Positions 39,498 to 49,129 of a stretch of DNA of 64,000 bases are shown here, in pieces. The notes beneath the pieces are model-generated. The model did no database searches and had not been told where the DNA came from. It worked only from the letters and a program-made list of their open reading frames with translations. The stretch covers positions 496,001 through 560,000 of the forward strand of contig NZ_JAOCQD020000001.1 in NCBI RefSeq assembly GCF_025290835.2, given 5' to 3'. Within the stretch, counting starts at the first letter, position 1. Each line of letters starts with the position of its first letter. The position numbers and the translations under genes are program-made. This DNA is from Aquabacterium sp. OR-4 (lineage in GTDB: Bacteria > Pseudomonadota > Gammaproteobacteria > Burkholderiales > Burkholderiaceae_C).

Positions 39498-40553
39498 CGC
39501 AGCGTCGCGCATCAGCGGCAGTTGCGGCGTGGGCGCGGTGATGCGGGCATCAAACGGGTGGCGCGCGCCGTCGCCCAGCAGGCCCAGCACCTTGCGCACA
39601 TAGGCGCGGGTCTCGGCATAGGGTGGCACGCCGCGGTAGCGCACCACCGCGCCTTCGCCGGCGTTGTAGGCCGCGGCGGCCAGCAGCACATCGCCCTCGA
39701 AGTAGGCCAGCAGCCAGCGCAGGTAGGCCATGCCACCGCGGATGTTCTGCGCCGGATCCATGATGTTGCGCACCTGGAAACGCCGGGCCGTGTCGGGGAT
39801 CAGCTGCATCAGGCCCATCGCGTTCTTGGGCGATTGGGCATTGGCGTTGTAGGCCGACTCGGTGGCGATGATGGCCAGCACCAGCTGCGGCGCCAGCTGG
39901 TACTCGGGCGCCACGATCTTGACGAAATCGACGATGGGCTTGGGCGCCTCGTCGAACAGCGGATGCCAGGCCGCGCGCGACAGCGGCACGCGTGCCGCCG
40001 TGGTCCGCGACGGCAGGGCGGCGGCCGGGTTGGGCCGCGTGGTGGCCGGCGGTGCGGCCAGGGCCAGCGCGCGGTCGGTCTCGGGCGGGCGCAGGCACAC
40101 CGGCAGCTCGCCGCGCGGCTCGCCCAGGCGCCTGGCCATCTGCTGGGCCTGCGGCAGGCCCTGCTCGGCGGCAGCGGCAAACAGGTGGGCGGCGGCCACG
40201 TCGTCGCGCTGCACGCCGCGGTCGTTGGCCAGCATCCAGGCCAGGTTGAACTGGGCCTCGGCGTCGCCATGGCGTGCGGCCTGGCAGTACAGCGTGGCGG
40301 CGCGCGCCGGGTCGCGATCCAGGCCGTTGCCGCCGTGCTCGAGCTGCTTGGCCTCCTCGCGCCAGCGTTCCACCGTGGCTGGCACCACCGGGCCGCCGGG
40401 CGCGCGCGGCGCCACCATCGGCAGCGCGGCCACGCCGGCATTCAGCGCGGCGTCAACGCCCGGCACCTGGGCTGGCGCATGGCCGGCCAGCAGGCACAGC
40501 GCGGCGCTGCACAGCAGGCGGGCGGCGAGGCGGTGGCGGGACGGCAGGGGCAT
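39480..40553 (-). CDS. Lytic transglycosylase with Sel1-like repeats
   Basis: A 357-residue exported protein. A signal peptide (MPLPSRHRLAARLLCSAALCLLAG) is followed by Sel1-type repeats (about 65-130: DPARAATLYCQAARHGDAEAQFNLAWMLAND) and a C-terminal SLT domain (about 215-320) with catalytic Glu in IIATESAYNANAQSPKNAMGLMQL, GGMAYLRWLL and AYNAGEGAV. It should cleave peptidoglycan between MurNAc and GlcNAc. The Sel1-SLT combination suggests partner binding. The ATG at 40553 gives a clean signal peptide; an in-frame GTG at 40604 just after a TAGAGT hexamer is the alternative. Confidence 0.88.
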   Translation of the reverse strand: MPLPSRHRLAARLLCSAALCLLAGHAPAQVPGVDAALNAGVAALPMVAPRAPGGPVVPATVERWREEAKQLEHGGNGLDRDPARAATLYCQAARHGDAEAQFNLAWMLANDRGVQRDDVAAAHLFAAAAEQGLPQAQQMARRLGEPRGELPVCLRPPETDRALALAAPPATTRPNPAAALPSRTTAARVPLSRAAWHPLFDEAPKPIVDFVKIVAPEYQLAPQLVLAIIATESAYNANAQSPKNAMGLMQLIPDTARRFQVRNIMDPAQNIRGGMAYLRWLLAYFEGDVLLAAAAYNAGEGAVVRYRGVPPYAETRAYVRKVLGLLGDGARHPFDARITAPTPQLPLMRDAAGLPRR

Positions 40554-40760
40554 GGGGATCGGGATCAGGCGGGTGCGCCAGGCAGGCGACGGACGGTTTG
40601 GCACCGCGGAAAACCCGCCACTCTAGCCGCGTGGCGCGCGGCAGGCGGGGCGGCTGTCCCGGAAACGCGGGGGCGCCCGGCCAACGCGCACGCCGGGCCT
40701 GCCGCGGATTTCACGCATCGATGCGCGTTCTTCGCATGCCGTGCCGCTGCAGCATGGGCC

Positions 40761-40766
40761 TAGACT
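40761..40766 (+). promoter_or_regulatory. -10-like hexamer TAGACT upstream of metY
   Basis: TAGACT lies 50 nt before the metY ATG, in a 263 bp gap between the divergent transglycosylase and metY genes. It is a plausible -10 for metY. Nothing else in that gap was recognised. Confidence 0.35.
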
Positions 40767-40816
40767 GGCCGGCTGCCGCGCGGCGGCGAGCTTTGCCAAC
40801 CCATGCAGGAGTAGAC

Positions 40817-42109
40817 ATGCCCCGTGACACCAGCCAGTGGCGCTTCGAGACCAAGATGGTCCACGCCGGCTACCAGCCCGAACCCACCACGCACGCCGTG
40901 GCCGTGCCGCTGTACCAGACCGTGGCCTACAGCTTCGACAGCGCCCAGCACGGCGCCGACCTGTTCGACCTGAAGGTGGCGGGCAACATCTACACCCGCA
41001 TCATGAACCCCACCCAGGCGGTGCTGGAGGAGCGGGTGGCGGCGCTGGAAGGCGGCATCGCGGCGCTGGCGCTGGCCTCGGGCCAGGCGGCCATCACCTA
41101 CGCCATCCAGACCATTGCCGAGGCGGGCGACAACATCGTCAGCGCCACCAGCCTGTACGGCGGCACCTACAACCTGTTTGCGCACACGCTGCCGCAGTAC
41201 GGCATCAGCACGCGTTTTGCCGACGACCGCAACCCGGCCAGCTTCGAGCCGCTGATCGACGCGCGCACCAAGGCCATCTATGTGGAGAGCCTGGGCAACC
41301 CGCGCGGCAACATCACCGACATCGCCGCGCTGGCGGCCATCGCTCACCGCCACGGCGTGCCGCTGATCGTGGACAACACCGTGCCCAGCCCCTACCTGTG
41401 CCGGCCCTTCGAGCATGGCGCCGACATCGTGGTGCACTCGCTCACCAAGTACCTGGGCGGCCATGGCACCAGCATCGGCGGCGCCATCGTCGACTCGGGC
41501 AAGTTCCCGTGGGCGCAGCACAAGGCGCGCTTCAAGCGCCTGAACGAGCCCGATGTCAGCTACCACGGCGTGGTCTACACCGAGGCGCTGGGCGCCGCGG
41601 CCTACATCGGCCGCGCCCGCGTGGTGCCGCTGCGCAACATGGGCGCGGCGATCTCGCCCTTCAACGCCTGGCAGATCCTGCAGGGCGTGGAAACGCTGGC
41701 GCTGCGCATGGACCGCATCTGCAGCAACACGCTGGCCGTGGCGCAGCACCTGAGCCGTCACCCCAAGGTGGGCTGGGTCAACTACGCCGGCCTCGAAGAC
41801 CACCCCGACCACGCGCTGGTGCAGCGCCAGATGGGCGGCCGCGCCTCGGGCCTGCTGACCTTCGGCGTCAAGAGCGGCCGGGCCGGTGGCGAGCGGTTTC
41901 TCGATGCGCTGCAGCTGTTCACGCGCCTGGTCAACATCGGCGATTGCAAGAGCCTGGCCACGCACCCGGCCAGCACCACGCACCGCCAGCTCTCGCCGGA
42001 AGAACTGGCCAGGAGCGGCGTGAGCGAGGACACGGTGCGCCTGTGCGTGGGCATCGAGCACATCGACGACCTGATCGCCGACCTCGACGCCGCGCTGGCG
42101 GCCAGCTGA
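40817..42109 (+). CDS. metY: O-acetylhomoserine aminocarboxypropyltransferase (MetY type)
   Basis: A 430-residue PLP enzyme of the Cys/Met metabolism family that makes homocysteine from O-acetylhomoserine and sulfide. It has [26 protein letters not shown], the phosphate/PLP motifs [16 protein letters not shown] and [17 protein letters not shown], the Schiff-base lysine K211 in [16 protein letters not shown] and the C-terminal [20 protein letters not shown] segment (IGDCKSL). The insertion pattern and the 430 length fit MetY rather than MetB/MetC. AGGAG lies 6 nt before the ATG. Confidence 0.94.
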   Translation: MPRDTSQWRFETKMVHAGYQPEPTTHAVAVPLYQTVAYSFDSAQHGADLFDLKVAGNIYTRIMNPTQAVLEERVAALEGGIAALALASGQAAITYAIQTIAEAGDNIVSATSLYGGTYNLFAHTLPQYGISTRFADDRNPASFEPLIDARTKAIYVESLGNPRGNITDIAALAAIAHRHGVPLIVDNTVPSPYLCRPFEHGADIVVHSLTKYLGGHGTSIGGAIVDSGKFPWAQHKARFKRLNEPDVSYHGVVYTEALGAAAYIGRARVVPLRNMGAAISPFNAWQILQGVETLALRMDRICSNTLAVAQHLSRHPKVGWVNYAGLEDHPDHALVQRQMGGRASGLLTFGVKSGRAGGERFLDALQLFTRLVNIGDCKSLATHPASTTHRQLSPEELARSGVSEDTVRLCVGIEHIDDLIADLDAALAAS

Positions 42110-42214
42110 GGCTGGCAAGGCCGGCAAGGGCGGCCCGACACTCCCCAGCCCGGAGGATGGGCGGCCAGGCAGGCAGGTTTATGCTGCGCTGCAGCAAACA
42201 ACCTGGAGAAGGCC

Positions 42215-43519
42215 ATGCGATCGCTGTCGTCTGCGCAGTGGCGTCTGGTGAGGTCGATGGGTTTGTGCCTGGCGGTGGTGGCCGCGGTGGCGGCCATCGC
42301 CCGGCCCACGGCACCGGCCGAGCCGGCCCGGCCCGGTGCGCCAGACCCGGCGGCCGCCAGCGCGCGCAACAGCCGGCCCGCCGCCGCGCCGCAGCGCCTG
42401 CCGGCGCTGGGCCTGGCGGCCGAGGGGCTCACGGTGTCGGGCCTGTCCTCGGGCGGCTACATGGCCGGGCAGTACCAGATCGCGTTTTCGTCGCAGGTGG
42501 CCGGCGCAGCGGTGCTGGCCGCCGGCCCCTACGGCTGTACCCGCGGCCAGGTGACGACGGCGATGCGCGAATGCTCCTGCCCGGCCGACATGGCGGCCTG
42601 GCTGCGCGCGCTGCCGGCCTGGACCGGCCTGGGCTGCCGCGTGCCCACGCCGGGCGAGCTGGCGGTGCGCGCCGAAACCGCGCTGGCGCTGAACCGCCCG
42701 CACCTCGACAGCCCCGCCCACCTGGCCCGCCACCGGGTGTGGCTGATGCAGGGCGAGCGCGATCCGGTGGTGGCGCCGCCGCTGGTGGCCGCGGCGGCCG
42801 AGGTCTACCGCCAGGCCGGCGTGCCGGCCGGCGCGCTCAGGCTGCGCACGGTGGCCGGTGCCGGCCATGGCCAGCCCGAGCCCGATGCGCCGGTGGCCTG
42901 CGGCAGCACCGCCTCGCCCTTCCTGACCGATTGCGACGACATCGACGCGGCCGGCGAACTGCTGGCCTGGCTGTACGCGCCCGATGGCGCCGGCCTGGCC
43001 GCCGCGGTGCCGCCGCGCGCCGCGGGCCTGCGCCGCTTTGACCAGCGGCCTTACCGCCGCAGCGGCGCGGCTGCACCCTTCGACGGCCTGGACGACAGCG
43101 GCTGGCTGTACGTGCCGGCGGCCTGCGAGCCGGGCGTGGCGGCGCGCGGCACGGCAGCCGGCGCCGGGCCGGCCTGCCGGCTGCATGTGGTGTTTCACGG
43201 CTGCGCGCAGGGCCAGGGCTTTGCCGGCCCCGACGGCCAGCCGCTGGGCGCGCGTTTCGTGGCCGGCGCCGGCTACAACCGCTGGGCCGAGAGCAACCGG
43301 CTGGTGCTGCTGTACCCGCAGGTGCGCGCCTCCACGCCGCCACCAGCCGCCGCCGCACGCGGCCAGACCTACCAGCTCAACCCCGAGGGCTGCTGGGACT
43401 TCTGGGGCTACACCAACCCCGACGAGGCGCTGAGCGGCGTGTTCCGCACCTTCGCGCGGCGCGATGCGCCGCAGCTGGCCGCCGTCAAGCGCATGGTTGA
43501 CGCGCTGCTGGTGCGCTGA
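42215..43519 (+). CDS. Exported alpha/beta-hydrolase, type 2 short-chain PHA depolymerase-like
   Basis: A 434-residue protein with a membrane-targeting N-terminus (core GLCLAVVAAVAAIA), an Ala/Pro-rich linker and an alpha/beta-hydrolase with lipase box GLSSG (76-80, nucleophile Ser78) unusually close to the N-terminus. VTVSGLSSGGYMAGQ, MQGERDP (acid region), GAGHGQ and a later VVFHGCAQGQGF segment match the extracellular type 2 PHB depolymerase/esterase group. Many cysteines suggest disulfides after export. It may degrade polyhydroxybutyrate or small esters; no substrate-binding domain is visible. GGAGAAGG precedes the ATG by 3 nt. Confidence 0.82.
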   Translation: MRSLSSAQWRLVRSMGLCLAVVAAVAAIARPTAPAEPARPGAPDPAAASARNSRPAAAPQRLPALGLAAEGLTVSGLSSGGYMAGQYQIAFSSQVAGAAVLAAGPYGCTRGQVTTAMRECSCPADMAAWLRALPAWTGLGCRVPTPGELAVRAETALALNRPHLDSPAHLARHRVWLMQGERDPVVAPPLVAAAAEVYRQAGVPAGALRLRTVAGAGHGQPEPDAPVACGSTASPFLTDCDDIDAAGELLAWLYAPDGAGLAAAVPPRAAGLRRFDQRPYRRSGAAAPFDGLDDSGWLYVPAACEPGVAARGTAAGAGPACRLHVVFHGCAQGQGFAGPDGQPLGARFVAGAGYNRWAESNRLVLLYPQVRASTPPPAAAARGQTYQLNPEGCWDFWGYTNPDEALSGVFRTFARRDAPQLAAVKRMVDALLVR

Positions 43520-43540
43520 CCCGGCCACCGCCGGTGGCGC

Positions 43541-43602
43541 CATGCGGGCGGTTTGCCGGGCAGATCGGCGGGCGGCTTGGCGGGCGGCTCAGTGGGCGGT
43601 TC
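43541..43602. repeat. 12 bp tandem repeat at the serine-hydrolase 3' end
   Basis: Three clear units (GGCGGGCGGCTT, GGCGGGCGGCTC, AGTGGGCGGTTC) at 43567-43602, with more degenerate units upstream. The last unit runs into the complement of the stop codon of the serine-hydrolase gene. Confidence 0.65.
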
Positions 43603-44923
43603 AGCGCGCGGCCGGTGCCTTCATCTCGATCACCGCGCCGGCCACCAGGTTGCGCAGCAGGCTGCGGTAAGGCACGCGCATCTTCGGGCTCTGCATCATG
43701 AACACCACCGCCAGGTCGAGCGCCGGATCGACCCACATGTAGGTGCCGCCGGCGCCGCCCCAGTAATACTCGCCCACCGAGGCCGGGCTGGCGGCCTCGC
43801 CGGCACTGGTGCGCACCGCCACGCCCAGGCCGAAACCGTAGCCCGGGCCGGGCAGGTACAGCGGCGTGCGCAGCACGCCGGCGCCCAGGTGGTCGGCCGT
43901 CATGAAGGCCAGCGTGGCCGGGCTGATGATGCGCCGGCCCTCCAGCTCGCCGCCATGGCGCAGCATGGCCAGGAAGCGCAGGTAGTCGGGCGCGGTGCTC
44001 ACCAGGCCGCCGCCGCCCGACTCCATGCGTTCCACCTTGCGCGGGTTGCCCACCACGGCGCCCACGCCGATCACGCGGTCTTCGGCAAAGGGCTCGGCCA
44101 GGCGCGCCTGGCGCTCGGGCTCGGGCAGGTAGAAGCTGGTGTCGCGCATGCCCAGCGGATCAAAGATGCGGCGCTGCAAAAACGCGCCCAGCGTCTGGCC
44201 CGAGGCCACCTCGATCACGCGGCCCAGCACGTCGGTGGCGTTGCTGTAGTCCCAGGTGCTGCCAGGCTGGGCGATCAGCGGCATCTTGGCGATCTTGTCG
44301 GCAAACTCGGCATTGCTGATGTCGCCGCCGGCGCTGATGCCGGCCTTTTGATAGGCCTGCTTGACCAGGCCGTCGCCGAAGAAGCCGTAGGTCAGGCCGG
44401 CGGTGTGGCGCAGCAGGTCTTGCACGGTGGGCGGGCGGCGCGGTGCCACCAGCTCGAGCGCCTTGTTGCCCTGGGCATCGGTTTTCTCGACGCCCACCTT
44501 CACGTCGGCAAAGGCCGGGATGTAGCGCGCGATCGGCGCCTCCAGCAGCAGCTTGCCCTCCTCGGCCAGCATCAGCGCGGCCACGCTGACGATGGGCTTG
44601 GTCATCGAGTAGATGCGGAAGATGTCGTCGATCTTCATCGGCGCCGGGCTGGCGGGGTCGCGCTGGCCGATGGCGTCCACATAGGCCAGCTTGCCGCCGC
44701 GCATCACCATCACCACCGCACCCGGAATGCGCTTGGCCGCCACCTCGGCGCGCAGCCAGTCGCTCACGCGGGTCAGGCGCTCGGCCGACAGACCCACGGC
44801 CTCGGGCCGCGCAATCGGGATCTGGGCCTGGGCCCGGGCCGGTGCCGGGGCCAGGCTGGCGGCACCGGCCAGGGCCAGCAGCGTGGCCAGCAGCAACGGG
44901 CGCAGAGTGGGTTGAAGGCGCAT
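43601..44923 (-). CDS. Class C beta-lactamase-fold serine hydrolase
   Basis: A 440-residue exported protein with a signal peptide (PLLLATLLALAGAASLAPAPARA). The beta-lactamase/transpeptidase-like fold is shown by SxxK (Ser106-Met-Thr-Lys109), YSN (WDYSNATD) and, in place of KTG, WGGAGGTYMWV near the C-terminus. The GGG replacement and IPGAVVMVMRGGKLAYVDA start are typical of esterase/peptidase members rather than true beta-lactamases (EstB-like). The substrate is unknown. It lies between two plus-strand genes and is probably monocistronic. Confidence 0.87.
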   Translation of the reverse strand: MRLQPTLRPLLLATLLALAGAASLAPAPARAQAQIPIARPEAVGLSAERLTRVSDWLRAEVAAKRIPGAVVMVMRGGKLAYVDAIGQRDPASPAPMKIDDIFRIYSMTKPIVSVAALMLAEEGKLLLEAPIARYIPAFADVKVGVEKTDAQGNKALELVAPRRPPTVQDLLRHTAGLTYGFFGDGLVKQAYQKAGISAGGDISNAEFADKIAKMPLIAQPGSTWDYSNATDVLGRVIEVASGQTLGAFLQRRIFDPLGMRDTSFYLPEPERQARLAEPFAEDRVIGVGAVVGNPRKVERMESGGGGLVSTAPDYLRFLAMLRHGGELEGRRIISPATLAFMTADHLGAGVLRTPLYLPGPGYGFGLGVAVRTSAGEAASPASVGEYYWGGAGGTYMWVDPALDLAVVFMMQSPKMRVPYRSLLRNLVAGAVIEMKAPAAR

Positions 44924-45049
44924 GCGGTCTCCTGGAGGGTTGTGTCAGCGGGGCCCGCCGCTGCGGTGGCGGCGGGGCGTGGCCGATGATGCCGCCGGCA
45001 GGCCGGCGCGCCGTCACCCAGGTGGCGCTGGCGCCCCGGGGTTTGCCCG

Positions 45050-45055
45050 GACAAT
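45050..45055 (+). promoter_or_regulatory. -10-like hexamer GACAAT next to the histidine phosphatase start
   Basis: GACAAT ends 6 nt before the ATG at 45062 with only GAGCGC between, the same arrangement as at mnmA. Confidence 0.35.
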
Positions 45056-45061
45056 GAGCGC

Positions 45062-45733
45062 ATGACCGAACTCCTCGTGATCCGCCATGGCGAGACCGAC
45101 TGGAACCGCCAGCACCGTTTCCAGGGGCAGATCGACGTGCCGCTCAACGCCCTGGGGCTGGCGCAGGCCGAGCGCCTGGGCCAACGCCTGCGCGACGAGC
45201 CGCTGGACCTGATCATCACCAGCGACCTGAGCCGCGCCCGCAGCACCGCCGAGGCGGTGGCGCGCCAGCACCACGGCGCTGCCGCGCTGCAGCCGCTGCC
45301 CGAGGCCCTGTGGCGCGAGCAGGGCTTCGGCGTGCTCGAGGGGCTGGATCTGGGCGACATCCAGGCCCGCCACCCCGGCCTGTGGACGCAGTGGCTGCGC
45401 CACGAGGCCGACTACGCGCTGCCCGGCGGCGGCGAAAGCAATGTGATGTTCCACGCCCGCGTGATGCGTGCGCTGCAGGCCCTGCTGGCCGCGCATGCCG
45501 GACAGCGCGTGGCGGTGGTGTGCCATGGCGGCGTGCTCGACATGCTGTGGCGCACCGCGCAGGGCCAGTCGCTGGGTGGGCCGCGCCGCTGCGAGATTCC
45601 CAACACCGGCATCAACCGTCTGCGCTGGCAGGGCGAGGCGCTGCACATCGTGCAGTGGGCCGATGCCGAGCACCTGGCCGGCCTGCCGGCGCAGCCCAGC
45701 ACGGCGCAGACCCTGCACCCTGAAGAGCCCTGA
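45062..45733 (+). CDS. Histidine phosphatase family protein (phosphoglycerate mutase-like)
   Basis: A 223-residue protein with the phosphohistidine motif RHGETDWN (His9), the second-site ITSDLSRARSTAE, a Glu region WREQGFGVLEG and the distal VVCHGGVLDML histidine. This is the cofactor-independent branch of the dPGM-like superfamily (GpmB/CobC-like), whose members act as phosphatases on varied substrates, so the exact substrate is open. No membrane or signal segment. The start is fixed by the strand MTELLVIRHGE. Confidence 0.9.
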   Translation: MTELLVIRHGETDWNRQHRFQGQIDVPLNALGLAQAERLGQRLRDEPLDLIITSDLSRARSTAEAVARQHHGAAALQPLPEALWREQGFGVLEGLDLGDIQARHPGLWTQWLRHEADYALPGGGESNVMFHARVMRALQALLAAHAGQRVAVVCHGGVLDMLWRTAQGQSLGGPRRCEIPNTGINRLRWQGEALHIVQWADAEHLAGLPAQPSTAQTLHPEEP

Positions 45734-45797
45734 TCTGCGGCAGCGCACCCGGCCGCGGCCGTCAGGTGCTGGCGCAGCCGACAGGCCGTCCAGGCGC

Positions 45798-47144
45798 TCA
45801 GGCCGCGGCCGGCAGCCCCAGCGCCGAATGCGCGGTGCGCAGACGGCGGGCCAGGCGGCGTGACTGCGGCGCGGCGTTCAGCCGCGGCTGCAGCACATTG
45901 AGCACGGTGGCCGCGTCGCCCGCGCGTTGGGCGGCGTCGAGCCAGAGCTGCTCGAACAGCTCGCGCTGGGCGTGGCTGCCGCCAATGCGCAGCAGCTGCG
46001 GCAGCGCCGCGGCCAGGGCCTCGGCGGCTTCGGCCCAGTGGCCGCGGGCATGGGCCAGCAGGCCGTGGGCGGCCGGCACGGCCACCTGCTGCCAGGCCCG
46101 GCGGGCGGCGGCCGGCGCCTGGGGTGCGTGGGCCACGATGGCGTCGCGCAGCGTCTCGGCCTCGGGCCGGCCGGCGCGCGCCAGGCCGTACAGGTACTGC
46201 AGGTCGAGAAAGGGCAGCACCTGGTCGTGCACGCGCTGGCGCAGGTGCTCGGCCAGGTCCTGCCAGCGCTCACCCACGGCCACGCCGGCCAGCTCGAGCC
46301 GCGCCAGCAGCGACACGGCGCCCACCTGGTCCTGGCTGTAGGTCTTGTCCACGCCCCACACCTGCTGGTCGTAGAGCGCCAGCGCCGCCGCGTCGTCACC
46401 CAGCTCGAGGTGAAACAGCGCCAGGTGCCACCAGTTGTGGGTGCGCATGAAGGAGGTGAGGCCCTGCCACGGCGCGCTGGCGCGGGCCAGGAAGTCGCGG
46501 CCCTCGGCGAAGCGGCCGTCGGTGAGCATCACGTGGGCGATGGCGTGTTCGGCCCAGGGCTCGGCGGCGCGCAGGGCCAGCGCGCGGCGGGCGCAGGCCT
46601 CGGCCTGCGGCAGGTGGTGGCACTGCTCATGCGCAAAGGCCAGCAGGCCGTGGGCGTGGGCCACCTCGGGCGCGGCGGCCTGCGCCGGCAGCGCCAGGCG
46701 CAGCATGGTGGGCGCATCGCCCAGGTTGAAGGCGTGGTACTGGCCCAGCTTGATGGCGGCCAGGTCGCGCGGGTGCTCGCGCGCCAGCTGGGCATGCAGG
46801 GCCAGGGCGCCGGCCAGGTCGCCCTGCACCCAGGCCTGCACCGCGCTGGCGAACTGGCGCTCGCGCTCGCTGCTGGGCGCACCGGCATCCACGCTGGCGC
46901 GGGCGCGGGCCAGGTGGGCGCGGGCCTGGGGCGGGCCGGCCGGCGATTCGCTGAACATCCACAGCGCCGCGGCGCAGGCCTGCACGATCAGGCTGGTGTC
47001 GTGCTCGGCGGCGGCCAGCACGGCCAGGATGCGTGGCTCGTAGGCCAGAAAGCCCTCGGCAAACGCCGCCACCGCGGCCACGCTGTCGCGCCGCTGCACA
47101 TGGATGACGTTGCCGAACGAATCGCGCGCCTGCAGCGTGGCCAT
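45798..47144 (-). CDS. TTC38-like tetratricopeptide repeat protein
   Basis: A 448-residue alpha-helical protein with TPR-like helices throughout (e.g. AQLAREHPRDLAAIKLGQYHAF, QAEACARRALALRAAEPWAEHAIAHVM) and the signature HNWWHLALFHLELGDDAAALALYDQQVWG, which places it in the TTC38-like family. The family's function is unknown in bacteria. No signal peptide is present, so it should be cytosolic. The ATG at 47144 starts 5 nt after the stop of the peptide-binding protein gene, so the two are cotranscribed. Both the spacing and MATLQARDSFGNVIHV support this start. Confidence 0.8.
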   Translation of the reverse strand: MATLQARDSFGNVIHVQRRDSVAAVAAFAEGFLAYEPRILAVLAAAEHDTSLIVQACAAALWMFSESPAGPPQARAHLARARASVDAGAPSSERERQFASAVQAWVQGDLAGALALHAQLAREHPRDLAAIKLGQYHAFNLGDAPTMLRLALPAQAAAPEVAHAHGLLAFAHEQCHHLPQAEACARRALALRAAEPWAEHAIAHVMLTDGRFAEGRDFLARASAPWQGLTSFMRTHNWWHLALFHLELGDDAAALALYDQQVWGVDKTYSQDQVGAVSLLARLELAGVAVGERWQDLAEHLRQRVHDQVLPFLDLQYLYGLARAGRPEAETLRDAIVAHAPQAPAAARRAWQQVAVPAAHGLLAHARGHWAEAAEALAAALPQLLRIGGSHAQRELFEQLWLDAAQRAGDAATVLNVLQPRLNAAPQSRRLARRLRTAHSALGLPAAA

Positions 47145-47149
47145 GGCGC

Positions 47150-48645
47150 TTACCAGCTCAGTGCCGACAGGTCGTTGGCAAAGATCGGCATGTCGCGCGC
47201 CACGCCCTTGAGCCCGGCCCTGGCCACGGTGATGAAGGTGGGCTGGTACAGCCAGGCGGCCACCGCGTCGTCGGCCACCAGGCGCTGGGCGTCGGCCATC
47301 AGCTTGTGGCGCTGGGCGGGGTCGGCCGTGGCCTGGATCTGCGCCCACAGCGCGTTGAACTTCGCGCTCTCGTAGTTCCAGTAGTAGCCCGGCCGCGCGA
47401 AGTTGCCGAAGTCCAGGGGCTCGACATGGCTCACGATGGTCAGGTCATAGGCCTTCTGCTTGTAGACGGCATCGAGCCACTGGGCCCATTCCAGGTTCTC
47501 CTGCTTCGCGACGATGCCCACCTTGGCCAGCATGGCCGCGATCACCTCGCCGCCCTGGCGTGCATAGGGCACCGGCGGCAGCTTCAGGCTCAGCTCCAGC
47601 GGGCTGGCCAGGCCGGCCTCCCTGAGCAGCGCGCGGGCCTTGTCGGGGTTGAAGGCGTTGACCGCGGTGAGATCGACGAAGCCCGGCGCGCCCGGCACGT
47701 AGAAGCTGCCGATCGGCGTGCCGAAGCCGTCGGCCGAGCCATCGACCACGGCCTTGCGGTCGATGGCCATGGCGATGGCGCGGCGCACGCGCACATCGTC
47801 GAGCGGCTTGCGCCGGTTGTTCATGGCCAGGATGGTCTTGGCCCGCGTGCCGCCCACCAGCACCTGAAACCGCCGGTCGGCGCGAAACTGCGGCAGTGCG
47901 CGCGCCGCCGCCACGCGTGGAACAGATCCACATCGCCGGCCAGCAGCGCCGCCACCTGGGCCGCCGCGTCGTTGATGAAGCGAAAGCTCACGCGGCGCAG
48001 CTTCAGCGCCGCGGCGTCGCGGTGGCCGTCCCAGCGGCTCAGCACGATCTGCGCGCCCTTGGCCCAGCTGTCCAGCCGGTAGGGGCCGGTGCCCACCGGC
48101 TGGGTGGCATTGCCGGCGGCGCTCCTGGGCTCGACGATCACGCCGGTGGCCTGGCCCAGCTGGAACAGGAAGTCGGGGTTCACGTTCTTCAGCGTGATGA
48201 CCACCGTGTGCGCGTCGGTGGCCGCGATGTTGACGATGTTGGCGTAGACGGCCTTGTCCTTGTTCAGGCTGTCGGGCGCGGCGGCGCGCTCGAAGGCGTA
48301 CTTCACCGTCTGCGCATTGAAGGGCTCGCCGTTGTGGAAGCGCACGCCCTCGCGCAGGTGGAAGGCCCAGGTCTTGTTGTCGGGCGTCACCGTCCAGCGC
48401 TGGGCCAGCAGCGGGCCGATGCTGCCATCGGGGCGGATGCGGGTGAGCGTCTCCAGCAGGTTGTAGAGCACCACCTCGCCAATGGCCGCGGCCGCGCCGG
48501 TGGTCGGGTCGAGCCCCGGCGGCTCGAGCGTCATGGCCAGCACCAGGCTGTCCTTGCGGCCTTGCGCCAGGGCCGGGCTGGTGGCCAGGCTGGCACCCAG
48601 GCCCCAGGCGGCGGGCAGGCTCAGCAGCGGGCGGCGGCGGATCAT
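47150..48645 (-). pseudogene. Peptide/nickel ABC transporter substrate-binding protein, frameshifted
   Basis: A family 5 solute-binding protein split over two frames. The first part starts with a signal peptide (MIRRRPLLSLPAAWGLG...ALAQG) and runs through LVLAMTLEPPGLDPTTGAAAAIGE to LLAGDVDLF. The second continues with AAARALPQFRADRRFQVLVGG and NNRRKPLDDVRVRRAIAMAID to the end. Adding one G at about 47918 (one C in TTCC-ACGCG on the coding strand) restores a single ~498-residue protein reading GDVDLFPRVAAARAL. The rest shows no decay, so a sequencing error or a very recent mutation is likely. GAAGGAG precedes the ATG. No permease genes are nearby. Confidence 0.85.
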
Positions 48646-48694
48646 CGCGGGCTCCTTCGGTCGTGCGGGCAATCGTGCGTGGGCGTGGGGTGGC

Positions 48695-49084
48695 TCAGGC
48701 CGGCGGCAGCGGCCGCTGCGGCCCCAGGCGCCACACCGCCTGGGCCATGCCCGGCGGCACCGGGCTGCCGGTGGCCAGGCTGCCGTCGCGCAGCGCCTCC
48801 AGCGTGCGCTGCAGCGTGCTGATGTGCGGCAGCAGGGTGCCAAAGAACAGCAGCTGCGCCGGCGCCCGGGCCGCACCGCCGCGCAGGATCATCACGGTGG
48901 GAAAGTTCTCGATCTCCAGCGCATCGTCGCCCAGCGCGTCGCTGTCGTCCTCGATGTCGATCCAGGCAAAGCGGTGCTGCGGCCAGGTGGCGGCCAGCTG
49001 GGCCAGCGTCTGGCGGTAGACGGTGCAGGTGTTGCACCAGGCGGCGCACAGGCAGGCCACCAGCACCTGCGGTTCGGTGTTCAT
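48695..49084 (-). CDS. Thioredoxin-fold protein
   Basis: A 129-residue protein with VLVACLCAAWCNTCTVYRQTL, giving a redox CNTC pair (Cys17, Cys20), the WIDIEDD strand and the cis-proline loop IENFPTVMIL. This is a thioredoxin-like fold with a non-standard active site. No signal peptide, so it is cytosolic. The C-terminus from about residue 90 is an added helix. It lies about 50 bp upstream of the frameshifted binding-protein gene on the same strand. Its reductant and partners are unknown. Confidence 0.85.
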   Translation of the reverse strand: MNTEPQVLVACLCAAWCNTCTVYRQTLAQLAATWPQHRFAWIDIEDDSDALGDDALEIENFPTVMILRGGAARAPAQLLFFGTLLPHISTLQRTLEALRDGSLATGSPVPPGMAQAVWRLGPQRPLPPA

Positions 49085-49129
49085 CGCGGCAGTCTGCCAG
49101 AGCCGCGGGCCGCCCCGAGCCGGCCCGCC

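Noticed and set aside
43601..44923. True class C beta-lactamase (resistance gene)
   Set aside because: SxxK and YxN are present, but KTG is replaced by a Gly-rich WGGAGGT motif, which points to the esterase/peptidase branch.
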